In this document: positions 31,764 through 40,315 of the stretch, in pieces
Layout: each line of letters opens with the position of its first letter
Position numbering within the stretch: position 1 is the first letter of the stretch
Origin: Tomitella gaofuii
GTDB lineage: Bacteria; Actinomycetota; Actinomycetes; Mycobacteriales; Mycobacteriaceae
Assembly (NCBI RefSeq): GCF_014126825.1
Contig: NZ_CP059900.1
Span: 124,001 to 188,000, forward strand
Direction: 5' to 3'
DNA length: 64,000 bases
Notes under the pieces: generated by a model
The model's database searches: none
What the model was told of the DNA's origin: nothing
What the model saw: only the letters and a program-made list of their open reading frames with translations
Made by a program: the position numbers and the translations under genes

Positions 31764-33011
31764 TCACCGTGCCCCGGCGTGGCCGCCGGCGCCCCGCCAG
31801 TGCACGATGTCCAGCGCCACTGCCACGTCGACCGGGTTGTCGGCCAGCGGCCGGGGCAGCGCCTCCTCGGCGCGTTCGAGCCGCCGCAGCAGCGTGTTGC
31901 GGTGCGTGTAGAGCAGCTCGGCGGCGCGGGTGGCGTTGGACTGACTGCGCACGTAGGTCGACACCGACTCGCGCAGTGCGATGTCGGCGTGCTCGAGCCC
32001 GCCCAGCGTGCGGGAGACGAAGCGGGCCGCGCGCTCGGAATCCTCGGTGGCCAGCGCCACCAGCGCGATAGCGTCGTAGTAGGCGACCTGCCTGGTCGAC
32101 CCCAGCCGGGCGAGCATCCGCTGCGCCGTCAGCGCGTCGAGGTGCGTGCGCCGGAATCCCGTGACCCCGTGCGCGGGCCCGGCCAGGGCCACGCGCACGT
32201 CCGGCGCCGCGTCGGCCGCGGCCTCCACTGCGGCGAGGTCCGGCGCGGACTGGCTCCACACCCACCGCGTCCCCGATCCCGCCGACACCATCAGCGACGG
32301 CTCCCCGCCCGCCGGCCGGGCCAGGATCTCCGCCACGTGGTCCACGGTGGTGACGTCCGGGTCCGGCCCCTCGCTCCACACCACCGCCGCATGGTGGGTG
32401 CGCTCCAGTGCGTAGCCCAGCCGGGATTCGGCGCGCTCGCGGGTGATGGGGGCGCCCTCGAGCAGCAGCGCGATCACCTCGCGGCGCTCGGCCTGCGAGC
32501 CGCGGGTCAGCTCGGCGCGCTCCGACCGCATCCGGGTGGCGAGCGCGGTGACGACGTCGTCGACGAACGCCGAGATCGACTGCGACGTGACGTCGAGCAG
32601 CTCCTCCAGCTCGGCCGGATCGCGGGTGAGCGCGAAGGCGATCTTCATCCAGTACCGCCAGGCCACGCTCTGCCCGGCTCGGTAGGCGTCCAGCGCCGCC
32701 TCGTCCAGGCCGCGCCGCACCATGTCCCGGGCGACGGCGATCTGCGCGTCGTCCACCTGTGCGGTCACCGGCTCCCCGGGGGCCCGCACGTTCGCGGCTG
32801 CCCAGGTGAGCAGGTTGGCGCGGTTGGTGCGACGGGTGGCCTCGGCGAGCACCGGATCATCGGCGATCCGGCTGCGCGCCGCGCCCGAGAGCGTGACGGT
32901 GTCCAGGTCCGCCATCCACTCCTCGGGCACGTGCAAGGCGATGCCGGCGCCCTGCCGGATCAGCTCCTGGACGCGCGGGGAGGGGGTCGGCCACGGCATG
33001 GTGCCCACCAT
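31764..33011 (-). CDS. PucR/CdaR-family transcriptional regulator
   Basis: A 415-aa protein. The N-terminal region of about 150 residues has no clear family, the middle is a GGDEF-like/PucR domain, and the C-terminal PucR HTH (TLGGLEHADIALRESVSTYV, then NATRAAELLYTHRNTLLRRL) is diagnostic. The start is uncertain: ATG 33011, or ATG 32999 with GGTGGG before it. It is divergent from the Baeyer-Villiger-type monooxygenase gene (136-bp gap with paired GTGCAC sites), which it probably controls. Confidence 0.8.
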   Translation of the reverse strand: MVGTMPWPTPSPRVQELIRQGAGIALHVPEEWMADLDTVTLSGAARSRIADDPVLAEATRRTNRANLLTWAAANVRAPGEPVTAQVDDAQIAVARDMVRRGLDEAALDAYRAGQSVAWRYWMKIAFALTRDPAELEELLDVTSQSISAFVDDVVTALATRMRSERAELTRGSQAERREVIALLLEGAPITRERAESRLGYALERTHHAAVVWSEGPDPDVTTVDHVAEILARPAGGEPSLMVSAGSGTRWVWSQSAPDLAAVEAAADAAPDVRVALAGPAHGVTGFRRTHLDALTAQRMLARLGSTRQVAYYDAIALVALATEDSERAARFVSRTLGGLEHADIALRESVSTYVRSQSNATRAAELLYTHRNTLLRRLERAEEALPRPLADNPVDVAVALDIVHWRGAGGHAGAR

Positions 33012-33025
33012 AACCGGCCCGGATG

Positions 33026-33062
33026 GTGCACACTGCACAAGTTGCTGTGTATGTAGGTGCAC
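33026..33062. promoter_or_regulatory. paired GTGCAC sites between divergent PucR and monooxygenase genes
   Basis: Palindromic GTGCAC at 33026-33031 and 33057-33062, 31 bp apart (three helical turns) in the shared promoter region. A candidate for PucR-type regulator binding. Confidence 0.35.
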
Positions 33063-33147
33063 ATTGACATTCCGCGCGGTGACGACGGCGGGGAAGATGG
33101 AATCAACGAAGACGGCAGCGCAACCAGACGACAGGGCAGGAGCGGGC

Positions 33148-34695
33148 ATGACGGCGACGGATCTCATCGACAGCAGCACCGGCGCGGGCGCGGGCGGCCC
33201 CCGCGAGCACCTCGACGTGATCATCATCGGCGCGGGGATCTCCGGCATCGGCGCCGCGTACTACCTGCAGCGCGAGCATCCGGGGCGCAGCTACGCGGTG
33301 CTCGAGGCGCGCGGCGGCACCGGCGGCACGTGGGACCTGTTCCGCTACCCGGGCATCCGCTCCGACTCCGACCTGCACACCTTCGGCTACGACTTCAAGC
33401 CGTGGAACGACGACGACGCCATCGCCCCGGCGGGAAAGATCCTGTCGTACCTGCGGGAGACGGCGGCAGAATTCGGGATCGACGAGCACGTGCGTCTGCA
33501 CCACAAGGTGGTCGGCGCGTCGTGGTCGTCGGCCGACGCGCGCTGGACCATCGACGTCGAGCACACCGACACCGGTGCGCGGTCCGCGATCACCGCGAAC
33601 TGGGTGTTCTCCGCCGGCGGCTACTACCGCTACGACGAAGGCTTCACGCCGCACTTCGAGGGCCGTGCACGGTTCCGCGGAACCGTGGTGCACCCGCAGC
33701 ACTGGCCGGAGGACCTCGATTACGCGGGCAAGAAGGTGGTGGTCATCGGCAGCGGCGCCACGGCCGTCACGCTGGTGCCGTCGATGTGCGACGACGCGGA
33801 GCACGTCACCATGCTCCAGCGCACGCCCACCTACATCATCCCGCTGCGCTCCGAGGACTTCGTGGCCAACACGCTGCGCAAGGTGTTCGGCGAGCGCATC
33901 TCCCACCCGGTGGCGCGCACGAAGAACATCATCCGCCAGCAGATCATGTTCCAGCTGTGCCAGCGGTTCCCGCGCCTGATGCGCCGGGTGATCCTGGGCA
34001 TCAACAAGCGGCTGCTGCCCAAGGGCTATCCGGTGGAGACGCACTTCAACCCGCCGTACGACCCGTGGGACCAGCGGCTGTGCGTGGTGCCCAACGGCGA
34101 CCTGTTCCGCGCCATCCGCGGCGGGACGGCCTCCGTGGTCACCGACCGGATCGCGGAGTTCGACGAGACCGGTATCCGCCTCGAATCCGGCGGGCACCTG
34201 GAAGCGGACATCATCATCACCGCCACCGGGCTCAACGTGCAGCCGTTCGGCGGGGTGCCGTTGATCGTCGACGGCCGCGAGATCGACCTGCACCAGACCC
34301 GCGCCTACAAGGGGTTCATGCTCTCCGGGGTGCCCAATCTGGCGTTCGCCATCGGCTACACCAACTCTTCGTGGACGCTGAAGATCGGCATGCTGTGCGA
34401 GCACTTCTGCCGCCTGCTGGGTCTGATGGACGCCCGCGGCGCCGACACCGTGGTGCCCGAGGCGCCGGAGGGCATGCCGACGCGGCCGTTCCTCGACTTC
34501 GGCGCCGGCTACATCCAGCGCGCGGTGGATCGCCTGCCGCAGCAGGGCGATCGCGCGCCGTGGCTCACGTCCATGAGCTACTGGCAGGATGTGAAACTGC
34601 TGCGCAAGTCGCCCGTGGAGGACGACGAGAACCTGCGGATGAGCGCATCGGGCGATCGCACGGCTCCTACCGCCTCGGAGCGTGCGACGGCCTGA
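33148..34695 (+). CDS. FAD-dependent monooxygenase, Baeyer-Villiger type
   Basis: A 515-aa flavoprotein monooxygenase. FAD Rossmann motif IIGAGISGIGAA is at about residues 25-36, the BVMO fingerprint FRGTVVHPQHWP matches FxGxxxHxxxW(P/D) at about residues 172-183, and the NADPH Rossmann motif VVIGSGATAVT at about 193-203. ATGLNVQPFGG is the second FAD contact. It inserts oxygen next to a ketone or S-oxidises; the substrate is unknown. ATG 33148 follows GGCAGGAGC. It resembles mycobacterial EthA-like enzymes in length and motifs. Confidence 0.88.
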   Translation: MTATDLIDSSTGAGAGGPREHLDVIIIGAGISGIGAAYYLQREHPGRSYAVLEARGGTGGTWDLFRYPGIRSDSDLHTFGYDFKPWNDDDAIAPAGKILSYLRETAAEFGIDEHVRLHHKVVGASWSSADARWTIDVEHTDTGARSAITANWVFSAGGYYRYDEGFTPHFEGRARFRGTVVHPQHWPEDLDYAGKKVVVIGSGATAVTLVPSMCDDAEHVTMLQRTPTYIIPLRSEDFVANTLRKVFGERISHPVARTKNIIRQQIMFQLCQRFPRLMRRVILGINKRLLPKGYPVETHFNPPYDPWDQRLCVVPNGDLFRAIRGGTASVVTDRIAEFDETGIRLESGGHLEADIIITATGLNVQPFGGVPLIVDGREIDLHQTRAYKGFMLSGVPNLAFAIGYTNSSWTLKIGMLCEHFCRLLGLMDARGADTVVPEAPEGMPTRPFLDFGAGYIQRAVDRLPQQGDRAPWLTSMSYWQDVKLLRKSPVEDDENLRMSASGDRTAPTASERATA

Positions 34696-34703
34696 TCGAG
34701 CCC

Positions 34704-35624
34704 CTACCGCAGCCCGGCCGCCACGGCGCGCAGATCGTCCACGAGCACCAGGGCGGACGGGCCCAGCGGCCGGCCGGCCACCAAGGTGAGTCCCACGCTG
34801 TGCCCGATGGTGCTCAGCGCCACCGGCAGCACGCTGAGCCGCGCGTCGCTGTGCCCGATGAGGCTGGGCAGCACGGCCACGGTGTCGGTGTCGTGCAGCA
34901 GCTGCCGCACGGCGAGGAACGACGTGGCCTCCACGCGGTTCTCCGGCAGCGGCACGCCGGACCGCGCGAACGCCTGCTCCAGCTCGGCGCGCAGCGCCGT
35001 CTCGATGCCCGGCAGGATCCACGGGTAACCGTGCAGGTCGTGGAGGGTCAGCGCGTCGGCGCCGACGAGAGGATGGTGCGCCCCGGCGAACACCTCCACC
35101 TGTTCCTCGTACAGCGGGGCCCGCACGATGGAGCTCGTCGACGGCGCGGTGAGCCGGCCGACGATGAGGTCGATCCGCCCGGCCTCCAGGTCCACCATGA
35201 GCGCGTCGGGGGCGCCCTCGCGCAGGACGACCGTGAGCAACGGCCGGCGGGACTTCAGCCGCGCGATCGCCTGGGGCAGCAGGACGTTCGACCCGGCCAG
35301 ATGGGTGCCGACCACCACCGTGCCCCGGTCGGCGTCCGCGAGCTCCACCACGTGCCGGCCCGCCTGCCGCAGCTGCGCGAGCACCGCGCGGGCGTGGTCG
35401 GTGAACGCCGACCCGAAAATGGTCGGCGTGACCCCGCGCGGGCCGCGCTCGTAGAGCTCCACCCCCAGGATGGTCTCGATGTCCCGCAGGCTGCGGGTGG
35501 CCACCGGCTGGGTGATGTGCAGCTCCGAGGCCGCGCCGATCACGCTTCCCTGCCGGGTGAGAGCGTCGATGAGCACCAGGTGCCGGATCTTGAGCCGCCC
35601 GTCCAGCAGCTTGGGCAGGTCCAC
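34704..35624 (-). CDS. LysR-family transcriptional regulator
   Basis: A 306-aa LysR protein. The N-terminal winged HTH is at about residues 12-70 (HLVLIDALTRQGSVIGAASELHITQPVATRSL), followed by a two-lobed periplasmic-binding-like effector domain. The pattern is that of PcaQ/GbpR-type activators of aromatic catabolism. The GTG at 35624 is fixed by AGGAGG upstream. It is convergent with the monooxygenase (9-bp gap) and lies 72 bp downstream of the pyruvate carboxylase gene. Its target operon is not obvious, since no divergent gene lies next to it. Confidence 0.85.
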   Translation of the reverse strand: MDLPKLLDGRLKIRHLVLIDALTRQGSVIGAASELHITQPVATRSLRDIETILGVELYERGPRGVTPTIFGSAFTDHARAVLAQLRQAGRHVVELADADRGTVVVGTHLAGSNVLLPQAIARLKSRRPLLTVVLREGAPDALMVDLEAGRIDLIVGRLTAPSTSSIVRAPLYEEQVEVFAGAHHPLVGADALTLHDLHGYPWILPGIETALRAELEQAFARSGVPLPENRVEATSFLAVRQLLHDTDTVAVLPSLIGHSDARLSVLPVALSTIGHSVGLTLVAGRPLGPSALVLVDDLRAVAAGLR

Positions 35625-35695
35625 TCCGCCCTCCTGGGGATCGCCGGGCCGTGTCGCCCCCGAGCGTAGTCCGTCATGGGGCCCGTCGACGGCCG

Positions 35696-38600
35696 TCAGG
35701 GTTCGATCACCACCAGCAGGTCGCCGCCCTCGACCCGGGCGATGTCCGCGACGGCGGCGCGGGTGACGGTGCCCGCCACCGGCGCGGTGATCGCGGCCTC
35801 CATCTTCATCGCCTCGATGCTCCCGACGACATCGCCCGCCGACAGGCGGGCCCCGGCCTGGACGGCCAGGGTGACCACCCCGGCGAACGGCGCCGGCACG
35901 TGACCGTGGTTGCGCGGGTCGGCCTTCTCGGCGCGCGGCCGGGCGTCCTCGACGGCCCGGTCGCGCACCACCACCGGGCGCAGCTGCCCGTTGAGCGTGC
36001 ACATCACCGTGCGCATGCCCCGTTCATCCGGCGGCGAGATCGACTCGAGCCCCACGATCAGCGTCTTGCCCGGCTCGAGTTCGATCCGGTGCTCCTCGCC
36101 CGGGGTGAGCCCGTAGAAGAACTCACGCGTGCCGATGGACGCGGTGTCGCCATACCGCCCGCGGTGCTCCGCCATCTCCCGCGCCGGCCCCGGGAACAAC
36201 AGCTCGTCGAGCATCGCCCGCCGCCCGGCCGACCCGCCTTCGAGCGCCTCCCGCTGCCCGGCGGTGATCTCGACCACCGGCTCGGGGGCCGCCCGCCGCC
36301 CGCCGAGCACCGCGGTGCGCAGCGGCTCGGGCCAACCGCCGGCGGGCACGCCCAACTCGCCGCGGAAGAATCCGGTCACCGAATCGGGAATGTCGAACGC
36401 GCCGGGGTCGGCGGCGAAATCCGCCGCCGACCCGCCCGCACCCACCAACGCGAGCGCCAGGTCGCCGACGACCTTCGACGACGGGGTGACCTTGATCAGC
36501 CGGCCCAGCATCCGATCGACCTCGGCGTAGGCGGTCTCGATGTCCTCGAACCGGTCGCCGAGCCCCAGCGCCACCGCCTGGGTACGCAGATTCGACAGTT
36601 GCCCGCCCGGAATCTCGTGGGTGTACACCCGGCCCGTCGGGGCGGGCAGCCCGGCCTCGAACGGCTTATACACCCGCCGCAACGCCTCCCAATACGGCTC
36701 GAGCCCGCACACCGCGCCCAGATCGAGGCCCGTATCCGATTCGGTGTGCGCGGTCGCGGCGACGATCGCCGACAACGACGGCTGACTCGTCGTCCCGGCC
36801 AGCGGCGCCGCCGCCCCGTCCACGGCGGAAGCGCCGGCGGCCGCCGCCGCCAGATAGGTGGCCAACTGGCCGCCCGCGGTGTCATGAGAATGCACATGCA
36901 CCGGCACCTCGAACTCCTGTACGAGCGCTCCCACGAGGCGCGTGGCCGCCGCGGGGCGCAGCAGCCCGGCCATGTCCTTCACCGCGAGGATGTGCGCCCC
37001 GGCGGCGACGAGCCGCTCGGCGATCCGCAGGTAATAGTCCAGGGTGTACAGGTCCTCGGCCGGGTCGGCCAGATCCCCCGTATAGGCGAGCGCCGCCTCG
37101 GCGACCGCGGTGCCGGTGGCGCGCACCGCGTCGATCGCCGGGCGCATCTGATCGACATTGTTGAGCGCGTCGAAGATGCGGAAGATGTCGATGCCGGTGG
37201 CCGCGGCCTCAGCGACGAACGCGTCGGAGACCGCCGCCGGATACGGGGTGTAGCCGACGGTGTTGCGCCCGCGCAGCAGCATCTGCAGACAGACGTTCGG
37301 CACCGCCTCCCGCAACGCCGCCAGCCGCTCCCACGGATCCTCACGCAAAAACCGCAGCGCCACATCATAGGTGGCCCCGCCCCACGCCTCGATCGAGAGC
37401 AACTCCGGGGTCATCCGCGCCACATACGGGGCCACCGCCACCAGATCCCGCGTCCGCACCCGCGTGGCCAGAAGCGACTGGTGCGCATCCCGGAACGTCG
37501 TGTCCGTCACCCCGAGCGCCGACTGGTCGCGCAGCGCCGCGGCGAACCCCTCGGGGCCCAGCGCGGCGAGCCGCTGGCGTGACCCGCCGGGCGGCGGCGC
37601 CGACAGGTCCAGCCCCGACACACCGGCCGCGGGCAGTTTCACCGCCGGCCGCACCCCGGCCGGCCGCTCACCGTGCGGGGCGTTGACCGTCACATCGGCG
37701 AGATAGTCGAGGATCTTCGTGCCCCGATCGGCCGGGCGCCGGGCGGTGAGCAGCCCCGGATGGGCGGCGATGAACCCCGTATCGACCGGGCCGGCGGTGA
37801 AATCATCGTCATCGAGCACGGCCTGCAAGAACGGGATGTTCGTCGCCACCCCACGGATGCGGAACTCCGCGAGCGCCCGCCGCGCCCGCGATAGAGCACT
37901 GCCCCGGTCTGCGCCGCGGCAGGTGAGCTTGACGAGCATCGAATCGAAATAGGCGCCCACCTCCGCGCCCACTGAGGTGCCCCCGTCGAGGCGGATGCCC
38001 GCCCCTCCCGGGGTGCGGTACGCGGTGATCCGGCCGGTGTCCGGGCGGAAATCGTTGGCCGGGTCCTCGGTGGTGATCCGGCACTGGATCGCCGCGCCGC
38101 GGACCCCGATCGCCTCCTGGGACAGGCCCAGCTGCGCGAGCGTGGCCCCGGCGGCGATGCGCATCTGCGCGCCCACCAGGTCCACGTCGGTGATCTCCTC
38201 GGTGACGGTGTGCTCGACCTGGATCCGCGGATTCATCTCGATGAACACATACCGGCCCGCCGCGTCGAGGAGGAACTCCACCGTCCCGGCACACCGGTAG
38301 CCGATGTGCCGGGCGAACGCGACCGCGTCCGCGCACATCCGCGCCCGCAAACCGGCATCGAGGCCCGGGGCCGGGGCCTGCTCGATGACCTTCTGATGGC
38401 GGCGCTGCACCGAGCAGTCCCGCTCGAACAGGTGCACCACCTCGCCGGCGGAGTCGGCGAGGACCTGCACCTCGATATGCCGCGGGCCGAGCACGGCCTG
38501 CTCCACATACACCGCCCCGTCACCGAACGCGGTCGCCGCCTCGTGCGAGGCCGCTTCCAACGCTCCGGGCAGCTCCGCCGGATCGTCGACCCGGCGCATG

Positions 38601-39100
38601 CCCCGCCCGCCGCCGCCGGCGACGGCCTTGACGAACACCGGAAACCCCATCGCCGCACCCTCGGCGGCCAGGACGTCGAAATCGGTGCCCGGCGCCGTCG
38701 ACGCGAGCACCGGCAACCCGGCGGCCCGGGCCGCCTCGATGGCACGCGTCTTGTTGCCCGCCAGCCGCAGGATGTCCGCGTCCGGGCCGATGAAGACGAT
38801 CCCCGCCGCCGCACACGCATCGGCCAACTCCGGATTCTCCGACAAGAACCCGTAGCCCGGATACACCGCGTCCGCCCCGCACTCACGGGCCACCCGCAGA
38901 ATCTCGTCGACGTCCAGATACGCGCGCACCGGATGACCCGGCGCCCCGATCTGGTAGGCCTCGTCGGCCTTGAGCCGATGCGGCGAGTTGCGGTCCTCGA
39001 ACGCGTAGACGGCGACCGTGCGCGCACCGGCCTCGACCGCCGCACGAAACGCGCGGATCGCGATCTCACCTCGATTGGCCACAAGGATCTTGCTGAACAT
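35696..39100 (-). CDS. pyc: pyruvate carboxylase
   Basis: 1134 aa, normal for single-chain pyruvate carboxylase. In order: biotin carboxylase domain (MFSKILVANRGEIAIRAFRA, ATP-grasp loop AVAGGGGRGMRRV, MNPRIQVEHTVTEE), carboxyltransferase domain with metal and substrate elements (DTTFRDAHQSLLATRVRT, WGGATYDVALRFL, VHVHSHDTAGG), and the C-terminal biotinyl domain with EAMKMEA near residue 1100. It makes oxaloacetate from pyruvate and bicarbonate, an anaplerotic step. That is useful for growth on substrates that end in pyruvate and acetyl-CoA, such as the 3-hydroxyanthranilate pathway downstream, although this is a housekeeping gene. Confidence 0.97.
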   Translation of the reverse strand: MFSKILVANRGEIAIRAFRAAVEAGARTVAVYAFEDRNSPHRLKADEAYQIGAPGHPVRAYLDVDEILRVARECGADAVYPGYGFLSENPELADACAAAGIVFIGPDADILRLAGNKTRAIEAARAAGLPVLASTAPGTDFDVLAAEGAAMGFPVFVKAVAGGGGRGMRRVDDPAELPGALEAASHEAATAFGDGAVYVEQAVLGPRHIEVQVLADSAGEVVHLFERDCSVQRRHQKVIEQAPAPGLDAGLRARMCADAVAFARHIGYRCAGTVEFLLDAAGRYVFIEMNPRIQVEHTVTEEITDVDLVGAQMRIAAGATLAQLGLSQEAIGVRGAAIQCRITTEDPANDFRPDTGRITAYRTPGGAGIRLDGGTSVGAEVGAYFDSMLVKLTCRGADRGSALSRARRALAEFRIRGVATNIPFLQAVLDDDDFTAGPVDTGFIAAHPGLLTARRPADRGTKILDYLADVTVNAPHGERPAGVRPAVKLPAAGVSGLDLSAPPPGGSRQRLAALGPEGFAAALRDQSALGVTDTTFRDAHQSLLATRVRTRDLVAVAPYVARMTPELLSIEAWGGATYDVALRFLREDPWERLAALREAVPNVCLQMLLRGRNTVGYTPYPAAVSDAFVAEAAATGIDIFRIFDALNNVDQMRPAIDAVRATGTAVAEAALAYTGDLADPAEDLYTLDYYLRIAERLVAAGAHILAVKDMAGLLRPAAATRLVGALVQEFEVPVHVHSHDTAGGQLATYLAAAAAGASAVDGAAAPLAGTTSQPSLSAIVAATAHTESDTGLDLGAVCGLEPYWEALRRVYKPFEAGLPAPTGRVYTHEIPGGQLSNLRTQAVALGLGDRFEDIETAYAEVDRMLGRLIKVTPSSKVVGDLALALVGAGGSAADFAADPGAFDIPDSVTGFFRGELGVPAGGWPEPLRTAVLGGRRAAPEPVVEITAGQREALEGGSAGRRAMLDELLFPGPAREMAEHRGRYGDTASIGTREFFYGLTPGEEHRIELEPGKTLIVGLESISPPDERGMRTVMCTLNGQLRPVVVRDRAVEDARPRAEKADPRNHGHVPAPFAGVVTLAVQAGARLSAGDVVGSIEAMKMEAAITAPVAGTVTRAAVADIARVEGGDLLVVIEP

Positions 39101-39153
39101 TCGGACCTCACTGGGGATGGGAGACCCGCCGGTGACGGGGGGTTCTCCGGTGG

Positions 39154-40092
39154 TCAGGATGCGCTGCCGGCCCGCACCGCCGGGGCCGCTGCGGCACCGG
39201 CGGTCGTCGCGAACAGGCCTGTGAGCGCCTGGAACAGGTCGGTGGAGGGATCGGCCAGGTCGAGGAACACGTCGTAGTGGTTGCGTCCCGGGATCGTCAG
39301 CAGCTTGGCGTCGGCGCGGCGTGACCAGGTCTCATGGAAGCGCCGGCTCTGTTCCAGGAAGCCCTCGCCGTCGTGCTCGGCCACCGCGATCACGGCGGGC
39401 GGCAGGTAGGAGCCGACGGTGGGCTGCAAAGCGGGGCTGAGCGCGGCAGCGTCGTCCGGGCTGAGCGACAGCCACTCGTTGGGCGACGCGTGCACCAGCG
39501 GGCGCAGGTCGAACAGCCCGCTGATGGGCATTGCGGCGCGGACGGCGTCGCGCGGCACGCCCGTCTCCTCCTGCCAACCGGGCGTCATCACCGCGCCGGT
39601 CAGGTGCCCGCCCGCCGAGCTGCCGCCGACGACGATCCGCCCGGTGTCCAGCCCGTATGCGCCGCCGTGACGGTGCACCCAGGCGACGGCGGCGCGCACC
39701 TGGCGGACGATCTCGTGCAGCCGCGTGTCGGGGGCGAGCCCGTAGTCGACGGTGACGGTGGCGATGCCGTGGTCGGCCAGCGCCCGGGCCATGAACGCGG
39801 TGTCGTGGCGGGACAGCGCCCGCCAGTAGCCGCCGTGGATCACGACGAACACCGGGCGAGGGGACGCCGCGGTGCCGGGGGCCCAGACGTCGAGCTGCTG
39901 CCCGCTCGCGGCGTCGTAGACGAGGTCGCGGTGGCCGGCGAGGCCGCGCACCGCGTCGTCGGAACGCGCCCGGTAGGCGGCCATGTTGGCGTCGAACACG
40001 TCGGGGGTGACGGTGCGGCGGACGTTGTAGAGCGCCTCGATGCGCGGGTCGATCACGTGCGCCTCCCGGTCCGGCGGTGTGCGGGCAGTCAT
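39154..40092 (-). CDS. alpha/beta hydrolase, kynurenine-formamidase-like
   Basis: A 312-aa protein. The oxyanion motif HGGYW is at about residues 90-94, the nucleophile in GGSSAGGH at about 165-172, and late Asp and His (PGRNHYDVFLDL) complete a triad. HGGYW with GxSAGG is typical of arylformamidases (kynurenine formamidase) and related short esterases. It is divergent from the 2-aminomuconic semialdehyde dehydrogenase gene and shares its promoter region with two conserved palindromes, which supports a role in the tryptophan/3-hydroxyanthranilate route. A simple ester hydrolase remains possible. Confidence 0.7.
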   Translation of the reverse strand: MTARTPPDREAHVIDPRIEALYNVRRTVTPDVFDANMAAYRARSDDAVRGLAGHRDLVYDAASGQQLDVWAPGTAASPRPVFVVIHGGYWRALSRHDTAFMARALADHGIATVTVDYGLAPDTRLHEIVRQVRAAVAWVHRHGGAYGLDTGRIVVGGSSAGGHLTGAVMTPGWQEETGVPRDAVRAAMPISGLFDLRPLVHASPNEWLSLSPDDAAALSPALQPTVGSYLPPAVIAVAEHDGEGFLEQSRRFHETWSRRADAKLLTIPGRNHYDVFLDLADPSTDLFQALTGLFATTAGAAAAPAVRAGSAS

Positions 40093-40192
40093 GGGTGTCA
40101 GGGGTGGAGCGTCAGGGGGTGGGGGTCTCAGGGGATGGTTCATCTTGTGCCGCCGGACACATGCCTGTCCAATGTTGCAACGGTGGCGAGAT

Positions 40193-40259
40193 ATGCCCAT
40201 TTCGGCATGGTGTGCGGCGCGCGAGCGCGAGGACTGCATCGGCATAGCCATTTTGGCAT
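40193..40259. promoter_or_regulatory. two copies of a pathway operator (ATGCC-type palindrome)
   Basis: ATGCCCATTTCGGCAT at 40193-40208 and ATAGCCATTTTGGCAT at 40244-40259 (13 of 16 identical), 51 bp apart, in the divergent promoter region between the formamidase-like and dehydrogenase genes. A further copy lies at 46264-46279 and a weaker one at 44732-44747. Confidence 0.6.
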
Positions 40260-40315
40260 ACCCCCTTTCGGAATGAGTATTGGAATCGCATGGCGATGGG
40301 GATCACAGTGGAGTC

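Noticed and set aside
33057-35669. 870-aa ORF on the plus strand
   Set aside because: Out-of-frame shadow of the monooxygenase and antisense of the LysR gene; repetitive Arg/His/Pro composition.
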